A DNA stretch of 64,000 nt from Physella acuta (Eukaryota > Mollusca > Gastropoda > Physidae). Under the pieces are notes generated by a model. The model worked only from the letters and a program-made list of their open reading frames with translations. It had not been told where the DNA came from and did not search any database. Location of the stretch: NCBI RefSeq assembly GCF_028476545.1, contig NW_026731639.1, positions 186,001 to 250,000 of the forward strand. Direction: 5' to 3'. Shown in pieces: positions 51,501 to 63,022 of this stretch (position 1 is its first letter; each line of letters begins with the position of its first letter). The position numbers were made by a program, and so were the translations under genes.

Positions 51501-52449
51501 CGTGTGATCAAATTTGTTATAACTTTGTAGTAACTTAAGTTATCATATATGTTAACATAATAAAAAATAAAAAGAGAACTTCATAGGTAGAATTCTAAAA
51601 AAAACTGGAGGTGAGGAGGGGACCCCCTTGTTTTTGCATTCACAGTGCTTTCATACAATCACAGTTTAAAGTTAAACTATTTGAAATATCAAGCTGAAAA
51701 TTGCTCAGAATGTGTGGCTATGGATGAGATCATTAATACCATCAAAATATTGATCATAATTTGAAAGTTTTTTGTTCAAAGAGCAAATGAGCTGATAAAT
51801 TATGCATTTGTACAAAAACCGAAATCTGGTTAGTGTAAAATGGAAAATGATGCCAAATTTGAACTTTTAAGTATTTATGTCTCAAAATTGGCCTGATTGT
51901 AGTTAACCCTAAACCTAAATAGATACAATCAAATTGTATGTTTTAGTTATATATGTCTGCCTAAAATAGGGGGTGGAAGAATGTACCCCTCTATATTTTT
52001 AACACCGAAACTTTTCACACAACTCAAAATTAACTCAAACTATTTAAAATATCAAGCTGAAAACTGATCAGAATGAAGTTCTGTAAGTGTGTCTGTTAAT
52101 ATTATATAAATATTGATATTGGTAAGTTTTATTAATGGTTATATGTGAATTCTAATTTTTTTTAATATATGAAACCATATTTTAAACTATTGTAATTTGT
52201 TTTAGAAAATTTAGGATGAACAAGTTATTTATTTCCATCAAAGAAATTTAATTTTCATCACTGTTTAATATTACATTGTTCTTCCTTTGCCTGTGCTGTA
52301 GAATTGCAGTTTCTATCTGGAATAATGAACATTACTTTAGTAACATGTCATTAAAATAAATGAAACATAACTAATTAGTAAACTGACCAACCACTGTAGA
52401 CATACGGTCATTAAGATCGACTTATTAAAATTCCCGACAAACCCCTTGA
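48501..52449. other. AT-rich non-coding DNA
   Basis: Nearly 4 kb with no convincing gene, defined transposon or long tandem array. Open frames are short and lack splice or domain support. Near 50636-50739 a less AT-rich segment (CCGTCATGGCGTCTGTTTGA) ends at a donor-like AAG|GTGAGC and could be a non-coding first exon, but this is weak. Confidence 0.4.
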
Positions 52450-52466
52450 CATCATTAATGACTTAT

Positions 52467-52966
52467 TGTGCGTGACAATAATTCCCGTCATTAATGCTCA
52501 CGTCAATATGTGCTTGACAATAACTCCCGTCATTAATGCTCACGGCAATCTGTGCGTGACAATGACTCCCGTCATTAATGCTCACTGCAATCTGTGCGTG
52601 ACAATGACTCCCGTCATTAATGCTCACGGCAATCCGTGCGTGACAATGACTCCCGTCATTAATGCTCACGGCAATCTGTGCGTGACAATGACTCCCGTCA
52701 TTAATGCTCACGGCAATCTGTGCGTGACAATGACTCCCGTCATTAATGCTCACGGCAATCTGTGCGTGACAATGACTCCCGTCATTAATGCTCACGGCAA
52801 TCTGTGCGTGACAATGACTCCCGTCATTAATGCTCACGGCAATCTGTGCGTGACAATGACTCCCGTCATTAATGCTCACGGCAATCTGTGCGTGACAATG
52901 ACTCCCGTCATTAATGCTCACGGCAATCTGTGCGTGACAATGACTCCCGTCATTAATGCTCACGGC
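52467..52966. repeat. 42-bp minisatellite, about 12 copies
   Basis: Unit: CAATCTGTGCGTGACAATGA, CTCCCGTCATTAATG, CTCACGG. The central copies are virtually identical; the left ones are diverged (CTTGACAATAA). Each unit has TGAC and GTCA inverted half-sites 10 bp apart around ACTCCC. The 14-residue peptide period on both strands simply follows from 42 being a multiple of three. Confidence 0.93.
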
Positions 52967-53185
52967 TATACAGTTCCAGAATCTAGCTCTCCTCAAAATG
53001 GCTCAAAATAAACGCCGTAGATAAAAAAAAAACTAATTTTGTTAGTATTCAAGATCTAAAAAGTCCACAACATTAAAGAAGAATTCAAATAAACAGGACT
53101 ACTGCGTTTACAATCAGAACAGAGCGTTGAAAACTTGGAATACTGTTTTAAATCCTTCATTATAAACTACGGTAAACGATCTTCC

Positions 53186-53450
53186 ATAAGTGACGTCATT
53201 AACCCTCCCCCCTATCCTCATTGGTACACTACGTCACCTTTCTTAACCCCAACCCTCGATGCTCACGTAGAACAATGTCAACCTCGGGTCAACGCGTCGT
53301 TCAGTGACGTCAGAGGACTGAGGACAGATTCCCGGTGAACGCAGTTAATTGGGGGGGGGGGGGGCATAACCAACAATAATAATGTCAGTTTCGCGTGTTG
53401 GTTTAGTAATTAGTAGTGGGCCATCCATACAATAGATCTACATGACGTCA
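53186..53450. promoter_or_regulatory. Cluster of CRE palindromes
   Basis: Three perfect TGACGTCA sites (53191-53198, 53305-53312, 53443-53450) and a TACGTCA half site (53230-53236) within 260 bp. This is the CREB/ATF consensus. They lie 2.2-2.5 kb upstream of the zinc-finger gene start codon. A G run (53351-53364) and a C run (53480-53502) adjoin. Confidence 0.45.
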
Positions 53451-53810
53451 CGGAACTGGAGTCCACCGTACTTACTCAACCCCCCCCCCCCCCCCCCCCC
53501 CCAACACCCATCTCCTATGTGCAACACATCATCCAAAACGTTATGCCCTCTCGGTCTCAACCTTAAACCGACCGCTAAATGTATGCGTACATGACAGCAT
53601 TTCAAATAATAAAGTATATAGGCCTAAATAAAGAGTCAATGGGGAATGTGCTATTATTTTCTAGAACTGTCAATTCAAACGATATAGTGATATTAATTAA
53701 ACAAAGTCTATACTAAATAATAAAAAAATAACTGAATACAGTGTAAATTGAAAGTCATATTTAATAAGTCGGTAGTGTTGTTAGCGTGATCGGGCTAGGC
53801 CTCTCACGGT

Positions 53811-53880
53811 ACTTCCGGCTTTCCTTTCGTTTTGAGCCGTAACCATCAGAAATGGCGAAGTACATACCTTCTTGGGGAGT
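53811..53880 (+). promoter_or_regulatory. ETS + YY1-like core promoter candidate
   Basis: ACTTCCGGC (ETS/GABP consensus) at 53811 is followed 40 bp later by CAGAAATGGCGAAG (YY1-type AAATGGCG). This pairing and spacing is common at start sites of broadly expressed animal genes. It could start a 5' UTR exon for the zinc-finger gene. The ATG in it opens only 12 codons. Confidence 0.4.
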
Positions 53881-54149
53881 GAACCATTAACAATGGGAGC
53901 AACTTAGAACTCTAAATTAATAAAGATAATACGTAGAAATGGTCCCTATGTTTGAGTCTCTACATAAAGTGGACGTGTCTTCAATAGTTATTTTGTAATG
54001 AATAAAATAAACTTACCTTATTTTCAAAGAATAACTCCTCTTTTTTGGGTCCAGTAGAAAAAACAAAAAAAAACAAACAAGCTTGATATCCATTTATCTC
54101 CTTAAAACAATCATCACAAGAAAAATGATCACACGGAAGCGGCGAATTA

Positions 54150-54600
54150 AGCAAATTTTCGAACATCGTCACTCGCGCGATCGCCGAAAACGCAACAGCC
54201 TGGTAACGGGAGAAAAATCACGCCGCGGCGCGAGCGTAATCCTAGTACCTACGTTAATATTAAGGCCGATTCTAGCCGGAATAAGATATGCATGCGATAC
54301 GCATGCGCAATGGAGAGAAACTACGACTTGCCTTAGCGGCGATGTTTTCGATGGTACTGCGCATGCGTGTGTTTACAACTGCAGAACCTAACACCAACCC
54401 TAATCTTAACCCTAGCCCTAGCCCTAACCCTAGCCCTATCCCTAATCCTACCCCTAACCCTCATTCTAGCCCTAACCCTAGCCATAGGTCACTGCGCATG
54501 CGCAGAGCTATCTTTTGCCGACTAAGTGGAGACGTTGGCGAGAAAAATCTTCTTCCGAGTAGACACTTCGTAATATTAAAGAGCTCCGTGCACTAGGACT
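54150..54600. promoter_or_regulatory. CpG-rich region with NRF1-like palindromes
   Basis: CpG-dense against an AT-rich background (CACTCGCGCGATCGCCG, CACGCCGCGGCGCGAGCG). It has NRF1-type sites ACGCATGCGCAAT (54299-54311), TGCGCATGCGTG (about 54358) and CTGCGCATGCGCAG (54492-54505). It is a good candidate promoter or first exon for the gene beginning at 55664. Short plus-strand open frames are present, but no conserved protein is recognised. Confidence 0.5.
54393..54486. repeat. Telomere-like CCCTAA-type array
   Basis: About 15 six-base units CCCTAA/CCCTAG/CCCTAT, inverted relative to the array at 15211 and lying between two NRF1-like sites. Confidence 0.8.
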
Positions 54601-55663
54601 AGATTTATAGTTTATAAATATTGTGTGCTACTAGATCTAGATCTATAGGCTGATTAAATCAATGCAGGGTTGCCATCTAGTATTCCAGCAGTAGTGTACA
54701 TTTTGGTGCCGGGGTTTACCAGGATGTGTCAAAATAATAGTAGGGCCTAATAAATTAGAACCCTTTGTGTGTGATGTGACTTCCCTATGTGCATTGTATG
54801 TTGCCAAATGAAAAGAAAAAAATATTTTGGGCCTACTGGATTTGTTCCAAACCCATGCCACTTGACAGGGTCACCAACGCACTGTCATCTTGGCTAGTGA
54901 GGCACATACTTTTTCATATAGGCCTAAGCCTATATTTCATATTATTTTACCTGCTTTCTGTTAAAATTTTTACGGAAGGCCACACTTCACCATTTAGTAA
55001 CATTTAAATTTCGCCATATATTATGTTTAATTCAATTAGGCCTATATCCTAATTTTATTGCCATAAACAAAGACGTAGCCTATATGAAACATAAGACCTG
55101 AAATTAATGAGTTAAGAAAAAAAATTCAATAATTTGTTGTTTTTTATAGCCTACTTTTTTTTTTAACTAATTAATTTTGGATTGGCCTACATTCTTCTTT
55201 TCTCAGACAGCTTAAATCTAGTGTATCAGTAGATCTAGTTGAATTCATTCTTTTCTAGAAAAGAAGAACCAGCAGGCATATCTATCTTATTGAAAATTAT
55301 TGGGACCTAATAAAAACAGATATCATTACAGCTATGGTAGACAGAAAATTTATTAGCTTGATAATGTACATAACTTTTCAATCAGCAAGTCTTTTTTTTT
55401 TTTTTTGTGAAAATATTTTCTTGACTATTAAACATGTTTTAGTGTTCAAATAAATTTGTGTGCACCAAAAAATAAGCATATTACCTTAAAAGAACATTTT
55501 TCTCAACATATAAAGTTTTATAGTTGTACACAAAGTGCAGATGCTCTGATCAAGTGGAACCAACAAAAATAAATAAATATACAAACTTATTAACAATATT
55601 TACTTTTAGTAGACTATACATTGTTTTTAATTGCATTGTATATTGGATTTTTTTTTTTTCCAG
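54601..55663 (+). other. Presumed first intron or 5' flank of the zinc-finger gene
   Basis: AT-rich with TAGGCCTA and CTAGATCTAGA words, ending in a strong acceptor (T13 run then CCAG, last base 55663). No coding sequence is recognised. Confidence 0.5.
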
Positions 55664-55678
55664 AACCATTCCCGTACC

Positions 55679-56459
55679 ATGGATTTCGATTCCTCTTCCA
55701 AGTTTATTTCTTCTTTAGCCAAGTTTCTACAGTCTTTATGTAATGGTTATGTAGAATTTAACAGTGGTGTTGAAGTGATTGGACATATTTACTTAAATGT
55801 TGACACAGGAAAGAAAATAGACTACATTCTAAATGAAAAAGTGTGTAAAACTGATGAAAATTCTGTTACATTTATCAGTAACAGTTTTCATGCTCAACCT
55901 GCAGAAAAACCTAAGCCATCTTTGAAAAACTCTTCCGACTCAACAAATAAACTCAATGACAGTGTTGAAATAAAAAACACAGAAGATGAAATCGTCATAA
56001 TGGACGAACCAGAGAGTAAAAATGTAGGAACATTGCCTTCCAGGGATAGTTTTCGTAGAAAAACTGGAAGTCCTCACTCAAAATTTGGTCGACCAACAAA
56101 ACGTCCTCATCAAAGTTTTTCACATGGTCACAAACATTTATCAAAGCATCATAAACCTGACCCCTCATCTGGCCCTAATGGTGCTCAACATGATACAGAA
56201 TCATTACATTCTGAAAGTAATTCCTCCTCCAATTTTGTTACACCTCAGTTAACCAGTGAAACTTCATTAGCAGCAGCTTCAGACTCTGAAATATCTCATC
56301 TTTCCAAAGTCTTTCCACAATCATTTGGTGATACATCGAACAATCAAAATGCAGCTGAAGAAAGGGATATTAAACCTCAGTTAGATAGTGAAATGAATGT
56401 TATTCAGGTTAAACAAGAGTTTAGTCATTCAGAGCATGGGGAGGAGGAACAAGAAACAT
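55679..56459 (+). CDS. Zinc-finger transcription factor, common coding exon 1
   Basis: An acceptor at 55663 is followed by 15 untranslated bases and an ATG in good context (TACCATGG). The exon gives 260 codons plus one base and ends at donor ACAT|GTGAGT. Residues 1 to about 72 look folded: a predicted helix (SSKFISSLAKFLQSLCNGYV) then strand-like segments (EVIGHIYLNV, KIDYILNEKVC, NSVTFISNSF). I do not recognise this domain, and it is not a BTB/POZ fold by its motifs. Residues about 73-260 are polar and low-complexity, Ser/Asn/His/Lys-rich, with an acidic end (HGEEEQET) and a SUMO-type site VKQE. The part is shared by all isoforms and probably serves dimerisation or partner binding plus a flexible linker. 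If the donor is not used, translation stops two codons on (TGA at 56465-56467), giving a form with no fingers. Confidence 0.88.
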
Positions 56460-58289
56460 GTGAGTGATTTTTTTAATACATTTTTGATATTGTGAACATG
56501 TCTTTATTTTAAATTAAATTATTCCATTAAAGAAAACAAATTTAATACCCCAAATGTTATTGGAACTGAAATAATACAGCTTAAAAAAAATTGGAACTCA
56601 TAGCCCATGAAAATGTGGTGTCTGGAAAGGAGCTCCCAAGAAGTTAATAGCTTCTTTTTTTTTAAATGGTTTTCTGTCTTTTTTTTTTTTTTTACTTCTA
56701 TTCATACTTAATCATTTGTCAAAACAACAAAATCCAAATGTTTTTATATTGTTCAGTATAAAACGTGTAAAAGTCTATATGATAAAGTGTAGCAAAAATT
56801 ACATCACGTTAAAAATCGATTTTACCATTATTTGCCTTTTTTTTAGCTTGTGAATTAACGTCAATAAAAACTACTCATACTTATAAATTACAAACTATAT
56901 GGCTGAGCTATGTGTATTTATTTTTTTTTTTTATTTCTTGTCTCATTGTAAGCCTAACATCCATTTACTATAGTCTTGCATTAAATTAAGATTTAACAAA
57001 ACCAGCAGTTTTAATATATCTTAATGTGGACCCTTTTTTACATACAAATTCATACAACAGCAACATACCTCAGGCTCAGAGGTAGTGTTGCTAAGCAGCT
57101 AGACAATAGACCATTATTATTGTTAATGTTTGAAATGACACAGTTCATATTTTAACTTAAGCTTTTCAACTTACAAGCTACAGTGAAATAGTATACTGAA
57201 TTTTAAAGCTTTTTTATGATACTCATTTTTTTTGTGTCGTTATGACTTTTAACTTTTAAAGCTGGCCATGCAAGTTTTTTTTTTAATTTAATTCCTGCTC
57301 AGCATATTTCCATATTACTTGACTCGGGTGTTAGATAATAAAATGGCATTTATCACTTTTTAGTTTTCATAGGGTTACTCAATGAAACGGCTTGTATCCT
57401 GGTGTATGTAGCCCATATAAATGCTGTATGTCTAAATTAATTGTAACTATTTTTACCTCTATTTTATTAGTTTTTAAAAATCTGGCTATACAGAATGCTG
57501 GAGAATTAAAAAATATATGAGCTTCTGGTATTTTTAAAAATTCCTTTCTATTCATCCTAGTTATTTTTAAACTAGTGAACTATTTATAAAATATTAGTTA
57601 CACATTTATTGTAATAAAAATAATTAGTTGTAGTAGGCCGACTAGTACTACTAGGAATTAAATCTAAGTGTGTATACAACAAAAAACAAATGCAATATTG
57701 ACTTCTGAAAACTAAAGGTATAACTTAAGGCCAAATTAATTTTTTTTTTTATTTTAAAGTAATTGCTAGAATTTTTAAAAAAATGTAATTAATTTTAGCC
57801 TTGACCAATGAATTAGCATAAAGCATTTGCCTTATAATTTAACATTTTACAATTACAATGCCAATGTTCAACTTCTCTATGGTATATTAAAGTAGTAGGA
57901 AAATAAAAGATTGCAGTATTTTTTACAATAAAAACTAACATAACTTTATTAGGCTCTCCATATTTTAAAGCTTGTTGTTTTTGCATAATTGAGTCAAGCT
58001 CCAAATTATGTTAGAAAAGTGTTCATCACTTGTTTAAAATATATTATTTTTAAGATTAATTACTGTATTGTCACATCCCAGCTTTAAAAAACTAGGTTCT
58101 TTTGGGCAGTGTTTCATTTTAAAAACAAAACAAGTCTTGATTTGTTGGTTCTATGCAATTGCCAATGCTAAATAAATTCAGTACATTATGGTGTATTTGT
58201 GTGTGTGGTACACTGATGTGTATGGAATGTTCTGTGTTAGTGTTCTTTGTAATGCTAAATTTTTATCATTAATTTTTAAAATTTTGCAG
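56460..58289 (+). other. Intron between common exons 1 and 2
   Basis: 1830 bp, GT...AG (GTGAGT to TTTTGCAG), AT-rich. No feature seen within. Confidence 0.7.
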
Positions 58290-58457
58290 ATGATGATTCT
58301 CAAGATCATAGTACAGTTTTCCCTGGTATGCCTTATGATCAGTATTATTTGGAAGGCAGCAGGAGGGGTCATAGGTCAGAGTTTGGTCAAGCTGGTTTAT
58401 CTCAAGATTTTTTCCCTGGAGCAGGACCATCAGGAGAGGGAATTGGAGATTCTTCAG
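58290..58457 (+). CDS. Zinc-finger transcription factor, common coding exon 2
   Basis: 168 bp, so it keeps the phase (enters and leaves with one base of a split codon). It runs from acceptor AATTTTTAAAATTTTGCAG to donor TTCAG|GTTGGT. In the frame set by exon 1 it is fully open and reads YDDSQDHSTVFPGMPYDQYY followed by a Gly/Ser/Arg/Glu-rich stretch ending GEGIGDSS. It is a flexible linker without a known domain; its acidic and aromatic start could be part of an activation or partner motif. The open frames in other phases here are shadows. The exact frame continuity from exon 1, and into every downstream finger exon, is the main support. Confidence 0.82.
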
Positions 58458-61400
58458 GTTGGTCTTTTTATCTCTTGTATTATTTTTTTAGTGGCTAGCA
58501 GCAAGGAAACGATTTTTCTGTATTTTTATCATGAGGACAGAAATGAACATGTTTATTTTAATTTTTTGTGATAGTTCAGGTGCTTGAGTGAGTTTTTCTT
58601 AAAATTCATATTGCTTACATATACTGGTGTATAACCCAGATTTCTTGATCAAACATTTGCGGATCATTAGTAGTGTTTCTGTATCTCTCCAGTATACTTT
58701 TCAATTTTGTCTCTTGATTTTAGCTTTTAAACTAGGTTTCTTTTTGTTTGAATAGTGTATGAATTTATGATTTTTATGTAGGCAACTGTTGTGTATCTAG
58801 CCAATTCATTTCTGCAGCAAATAATATACTCAAGGACTTTGGGCCTATTTAATCTTTCTTGTAAAATAAGTATGTACTGTGGATTTCTTTATCCTTATAC
58901 AAACATTCCATTTTGATTTATTTCTGGTGTATGTTTGTTTAATTCTGGCTTATTTTAGTCAATTAAGCATTTAAAACACAATGAACTTGTCTTGCAGTAT
59001 ACTTTCTAATTGTGGGGTCTTCCATATTGATTTTCTTTTGAAGCTCCTTTCATTCTTGTGATCCAGTGGTTTCCATTTGGCTTTATTGGTCTAGTTTTTT
59101 TTTTAATTGGTGTGTCTCCGAATACTCTTCAACTTGTTAAAGTGTCACATCAGGTTTAGAATGATTGTTAGGTCTGTGTGAACTTATTGTCCCTGCAAAT
59201 TACTGTGGCTATTACTAATTTAAGGGCTCGGTGGAAAAGTTGCTCTTTTTTTTTCTTCAAAAATGAGTTAGAGACCTGCATAATTTTTATTTCATGCCCT
59301 AAACCATTCCTGTAAATTTGGAGAAAGTACCTAAGTGATTTAATTTCATAAAACTGTTGAAAAGTATTACATATTACATCATTTTAAAAGCTTTGGGCTT
59401 GTTTCTCAAAACTAAAATTATTTTTTCCACTGAGCCCTTCACTAGAGAATACCTCTTGATAACTTTTTCATGAAGCTGTGTTGGATATTGCAGATTCATA
59501 TTTGCCAAAATACTTACTTTCATGGGCCATAAATTGTGGCATTTTAATCATAGAAACTATTGGGTAAAAATAAGTTAATTATAAACATGGTGTGAGATAT
59601 GCTAATGAATGTTATATTAAATATATAAAAATAAAATGTCTATAAAACATGAAGAATTTTTTTATAGGTGTTAAAAAAACACTTGTTCCTTGCTGGTAGC
59701 TACACTCTGTAGAAAATTGGAATTTTAAATTTCTCAGTTATTTTTAGATACTTTAAATCATTTGTTATTATAACTTAAATTACGCAGAATACTCAGGACA
59801 AACTGGATGCAAAGAGAAATGTTAAATTCCATTTTTCTACTTAAAAAAAAGTGTTCAGAATATTTGTTGATTTTTTCAAATATTGTTTTTGAAATTGTCC
59901 ATGGCTGTTTTGCACTAATTTAAATCAAAATACAAGATCTATATGAATTTATAAAAATAAAAAAATAAAAGATAATGCAATTTAAAAGTTTTGGTATAAA
60001 ATGCTGTATTTGAAGTTGTCTGACAGTTTTCAACTGGAAGGGGGAGGGGAGGGACTTAAAACTTTCTCAGAAATATTTTTTAAAATTTTAATCATATTAA
60101 ATATGAAATTTTATTTCATCAACAAAAGTTCTGGACATAACTCAGCATTTACTTAATGCTTATCTTCTTATTACTTTGAGTTTTTAATAAAATATTGAAT
60201 AAAGTAATGAAAAGGCAAGATTAATACCATTCAAAATCTTTTTAGGTATATCAATTAGCATTTGGTTTGCTATCAACACTAAACTATTTTTAATTGTAAG
60301 GACAAACAATACTTGCTTGTTCATTATTTTCACTCTTGACCATATATTTTTTTATAACAGTTGCTTATAAGAGACAAAAACATGGCTCAACTCAAATGTT
60401 TTGAATTTTGTCCAAATTTAATTTTAAAATAAATGGCAAAAACTGGGACCCTATATTCTTTAAATTAATTAATCAAAGATATTTTAATACTTATAAGCAA
60501 CTATTATTTATTGAAAGGTAAGTGATATCTTGTTGAAATTTTCTTAGTGTACTACTTTCTTAAAAAGTGTTCATAGTAAAGCATTTATTTTAAAAGGATA
60601 CATTTTTCTGTGATGGCGAAATTTTGGGTTGTTTACCCATTAATTACAATAATTTATTTAAAGAGGGTTCGCTCTGCCATGTCACAAGAAAGGCTTGTTT
60701 GGCTATAAGCTTAACTGTTTCGGCGAAGAAAAAGTTTATAAATATATATTTAAACAAGAACTTGTTATTCTGAGTTTTCTGTTTTTTTTTTGTGTTTGTA
60801 AATTAGAATGAATGGATTGTCAATTCTGTCATCAGGGAAAATAATATCCTTTTATTCAATGGTTTCAACAGCAACTGTTTCAGTTGGTTTAATCATTTTA
60901 TGGAATCCTCTTTTTCTATTCTTCTCTTATTCTCTTGTTTCTTTCTTAATCTCCTTTTTAATAGTTTGTTATACATTCCTTGAGCAATAACAGATGTGTG
61001 CCATCTATTTAATGTACATCAGACTACAATAATTCCATATTTTCAGCATATCAATATACTTTGTTTGATATTTGTTTTATTTAATTTAAAATGTGTGTAT
61101 CAAGCAGTGCCTATTAAAGATTCTATTGGTCAGTTCTGGTGTTTGCATACAACTTATGAATAAAAATTCTTGATAACATTTAGAAGCTCTAATTAAAGAC
61201 CTGCTACTGTTGGACTTTTTTTGTGTACATTACAGCTCTGTTGGTGAGGTTCACTTATTGTACCAACATTTGTGCTCATGGAGCAATACATTATGTTGCA
61301 ACTTTTTATTCCCTTGTATCTCATTAAAAAATTTTTTGCTCATTTGTTGGTAAGATTTTGTTTAAGTGCAGTACAATATTAATATGCTTAAATAAAATTA

Positions 61401-61942
61401 AACTTGTGTGATAAATTTAACATTGCAAGTAAACACCCTTAAAGATGGTAGAGGTTTCATATATTAATCTTTAAACACAATAAGATGCTCCACTAGATAT
61501 ACAAGACTGTTTAATGACACATGATTCTGTATTAAATTTTTTTTTTTTGAAGACTGATGGCAATGCACATTTTAAGGTTATGGTGATAAATTAACAATCA
61601 TGCTATCACATTGATTTTGTTAATAGCTTTTCTGTGAATTAGGCTTTTAAAAAATATACATTTTTAAGATAACTGTCATGGATTGCTTTATATTAGAGAG
61701 AAATAATTGTTGTGGTAGAAAATATGTAAAATGTACATTTGTATCAGACGAATATGAGTTACTTACTCATTTTTGAAACTACTGTACACTCCTTTATGAT
61801 ATCTATAGCAAGATGAATAGATAATTATTTTGATATTTTTTAGTAAAAGAGCCATTGTTTAAATGCTCTGTTGCTTATCAGTGAGTGTCAGAGGTTTACA
61901 CCCACAATTTAGGGTTTATTTGTTTTTTTTATTTGTCTGCAG
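58458..61942 (+). other. Large intron before the terminal-exon cluster
   Basis: 3485 bp, AT-rich. I looked for further Cys-X2-Cys finger exons and saw none. A 60-codon hydrophobic open frame at 60808-60990 has no splice or domain support. Confidence 0.6.
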
Positions 61943-62232
61943 CCTCTGTGAGTGCGAGAGTGTACATTCAAGGGATAGGTGGTTTTAATCAAAAACCACA
62001 AAGTGCAGGAATGAAAACTTCCTCAGGACTGTATATTTGTCAATATTGCAATCGGACTTTTAAATATAAAGTTCACTATGATGGTCATATAAACACACAT
62101 TTGAATCAGAAATCGTTCTCCTGTCCTAGTTGTGGAGCCTCGTTTGCATACGCCAATAACTTATCGCGGCACAAACGTACTTGTCCTTACATGCGCAACA
62201 GATTATTGCAACAAAAAAACAGCATGTCCTAA
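61943..62232 (+). CDS. Alternative terminal exon A: C2H2 + C2HC finger pair
   Basis: Acceptor TTTATTTGTCTGCAG at 61942. Joined to the split G of common exon 2 it reads ASVSARVYIQGIGGF onward for 96 residues to TAA. Finger 1 is C-X2-C-X12-H-X3-H (YICQYCNRTF...DGHINTH). Finger 2 is C-X2-C-X12-H-X3-C (FSCPSCGASF...SRHKRTC). A basic, Gln/Asn-rich tail follows (YMRNRLLQQKNSMS). The predicted isoform is 412 residues. It probably binds DNA in the nucleus. Its finger pair is closest to that of exon D (both have YDGH in finger 1 and SFAY in finger 2), which suggests exon duplication. Confidence 0.86.
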
Positions 62233-62429
62233 GATTGGTTCGTTCATTTGAATTACCATTTGTGATCTTGACTATTCTATATCAGACCAGTGGCTGCTTA
62301 TCTGAACAAATTAGTTTTCCGATGAGTCTAAAATATATGTCAATTTAGTGCAAGTTTTCTAGGTTGTGACTTGTAGGATGAGAGAGAAACTGGTACCCAT
62401 CATTGGCTTTGCCTTTTTCTCATCCTCAG

Positions 62430-62785
62430 AGGGAGCAAGATATGGCACCTCACAGAGATCAGAAAAAAGCGAGCTGGCAGGGCACACTTCCTCTCTCCAC
62501 ACGCCAAGCAGAAATAATAATTCCTGTTGGTGCTTTTATTGTGACATGGGCTTCAGTTCTGAGCTTCTTTTAGTTCAACATCTTAGCTCTCACACGCACC
62601 GAAAACCTTTTCAGTGTGAAAAATGTTCACTCTCATTTATGCATAGATCTACTCTTAGGAGACATCAAAATGTGTGCGGTGGTAGTTTTACTCTAAAAAG
62701 ACATGTGTGTCCTTTTTGTGAACGTACATTTACTTACAGACATGATTTAAAAAGACATTGTAAAAACATACACGATAATAAGTAA
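62430..62785 (+). CDS. Alternative terminal exon B: three zinc fingers
   Basis: Acceptor TTTTTCTCATCCTCAG at 62429, same entry phase as A, C and D. It gives 118 residues to TAA. A Ser/Thr/Asn-rich lead (EGARYGTSQRSEKSELAG) is followed by finger 1 C-X2-C-X12-H-X3-H (CWCFYCDMGF...VQHLSSH), finger 2 C-X2-C-X12-H-X3-C (CEKCSLSF...LRRHQNVC) and finger 3 C-X2-C-X12-H-X4-H (CPFCERTF...LKRHCKNIH). The C2HC-then-C2H2 order of fingers 2-3, with LRRHQNVCGG between, recalls the C-terminal pair of Drosophila Lola isoforms. The predicted isoform is 434 residues. Confidence 0.86.
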
Positions 62786-63022
62786 AAGTGCATAACATTA
62801 ATAATCATTATTGGTCTGCATTTTTATTTTTCGGACTGTTTTCATTCTTCAGTATTACCGAAAGTATGTCGCTGTTAACCCAAATTTTTTTTATGAAAGT
62901 GTAATAATATTCATTATGTAGCTTATTTATCTTTTTTTTTTTTTTTTTATGAGAGAAAGAAATGTCATGTTTTTGACAAATTTTGGAAAGATGGAACACA
63001 CAATCATTCTTTCTTTCTCCAG

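Noticed and set aside
52463-53011. 181- and 177-codon frames with a 14-residue repeat on opposite strands
   Set aside because: Both are open only because the 42-bp unit is a multiple of three and lacks stops in those frames.
60808-60990. Hydrophobic 60-codon frame as an extra exon of the zinc-finger gene
   Set aside because: No acceptor in the right phase and no Cys-X2-Cys pattern; its T-richness explains the hydrophobic residues.
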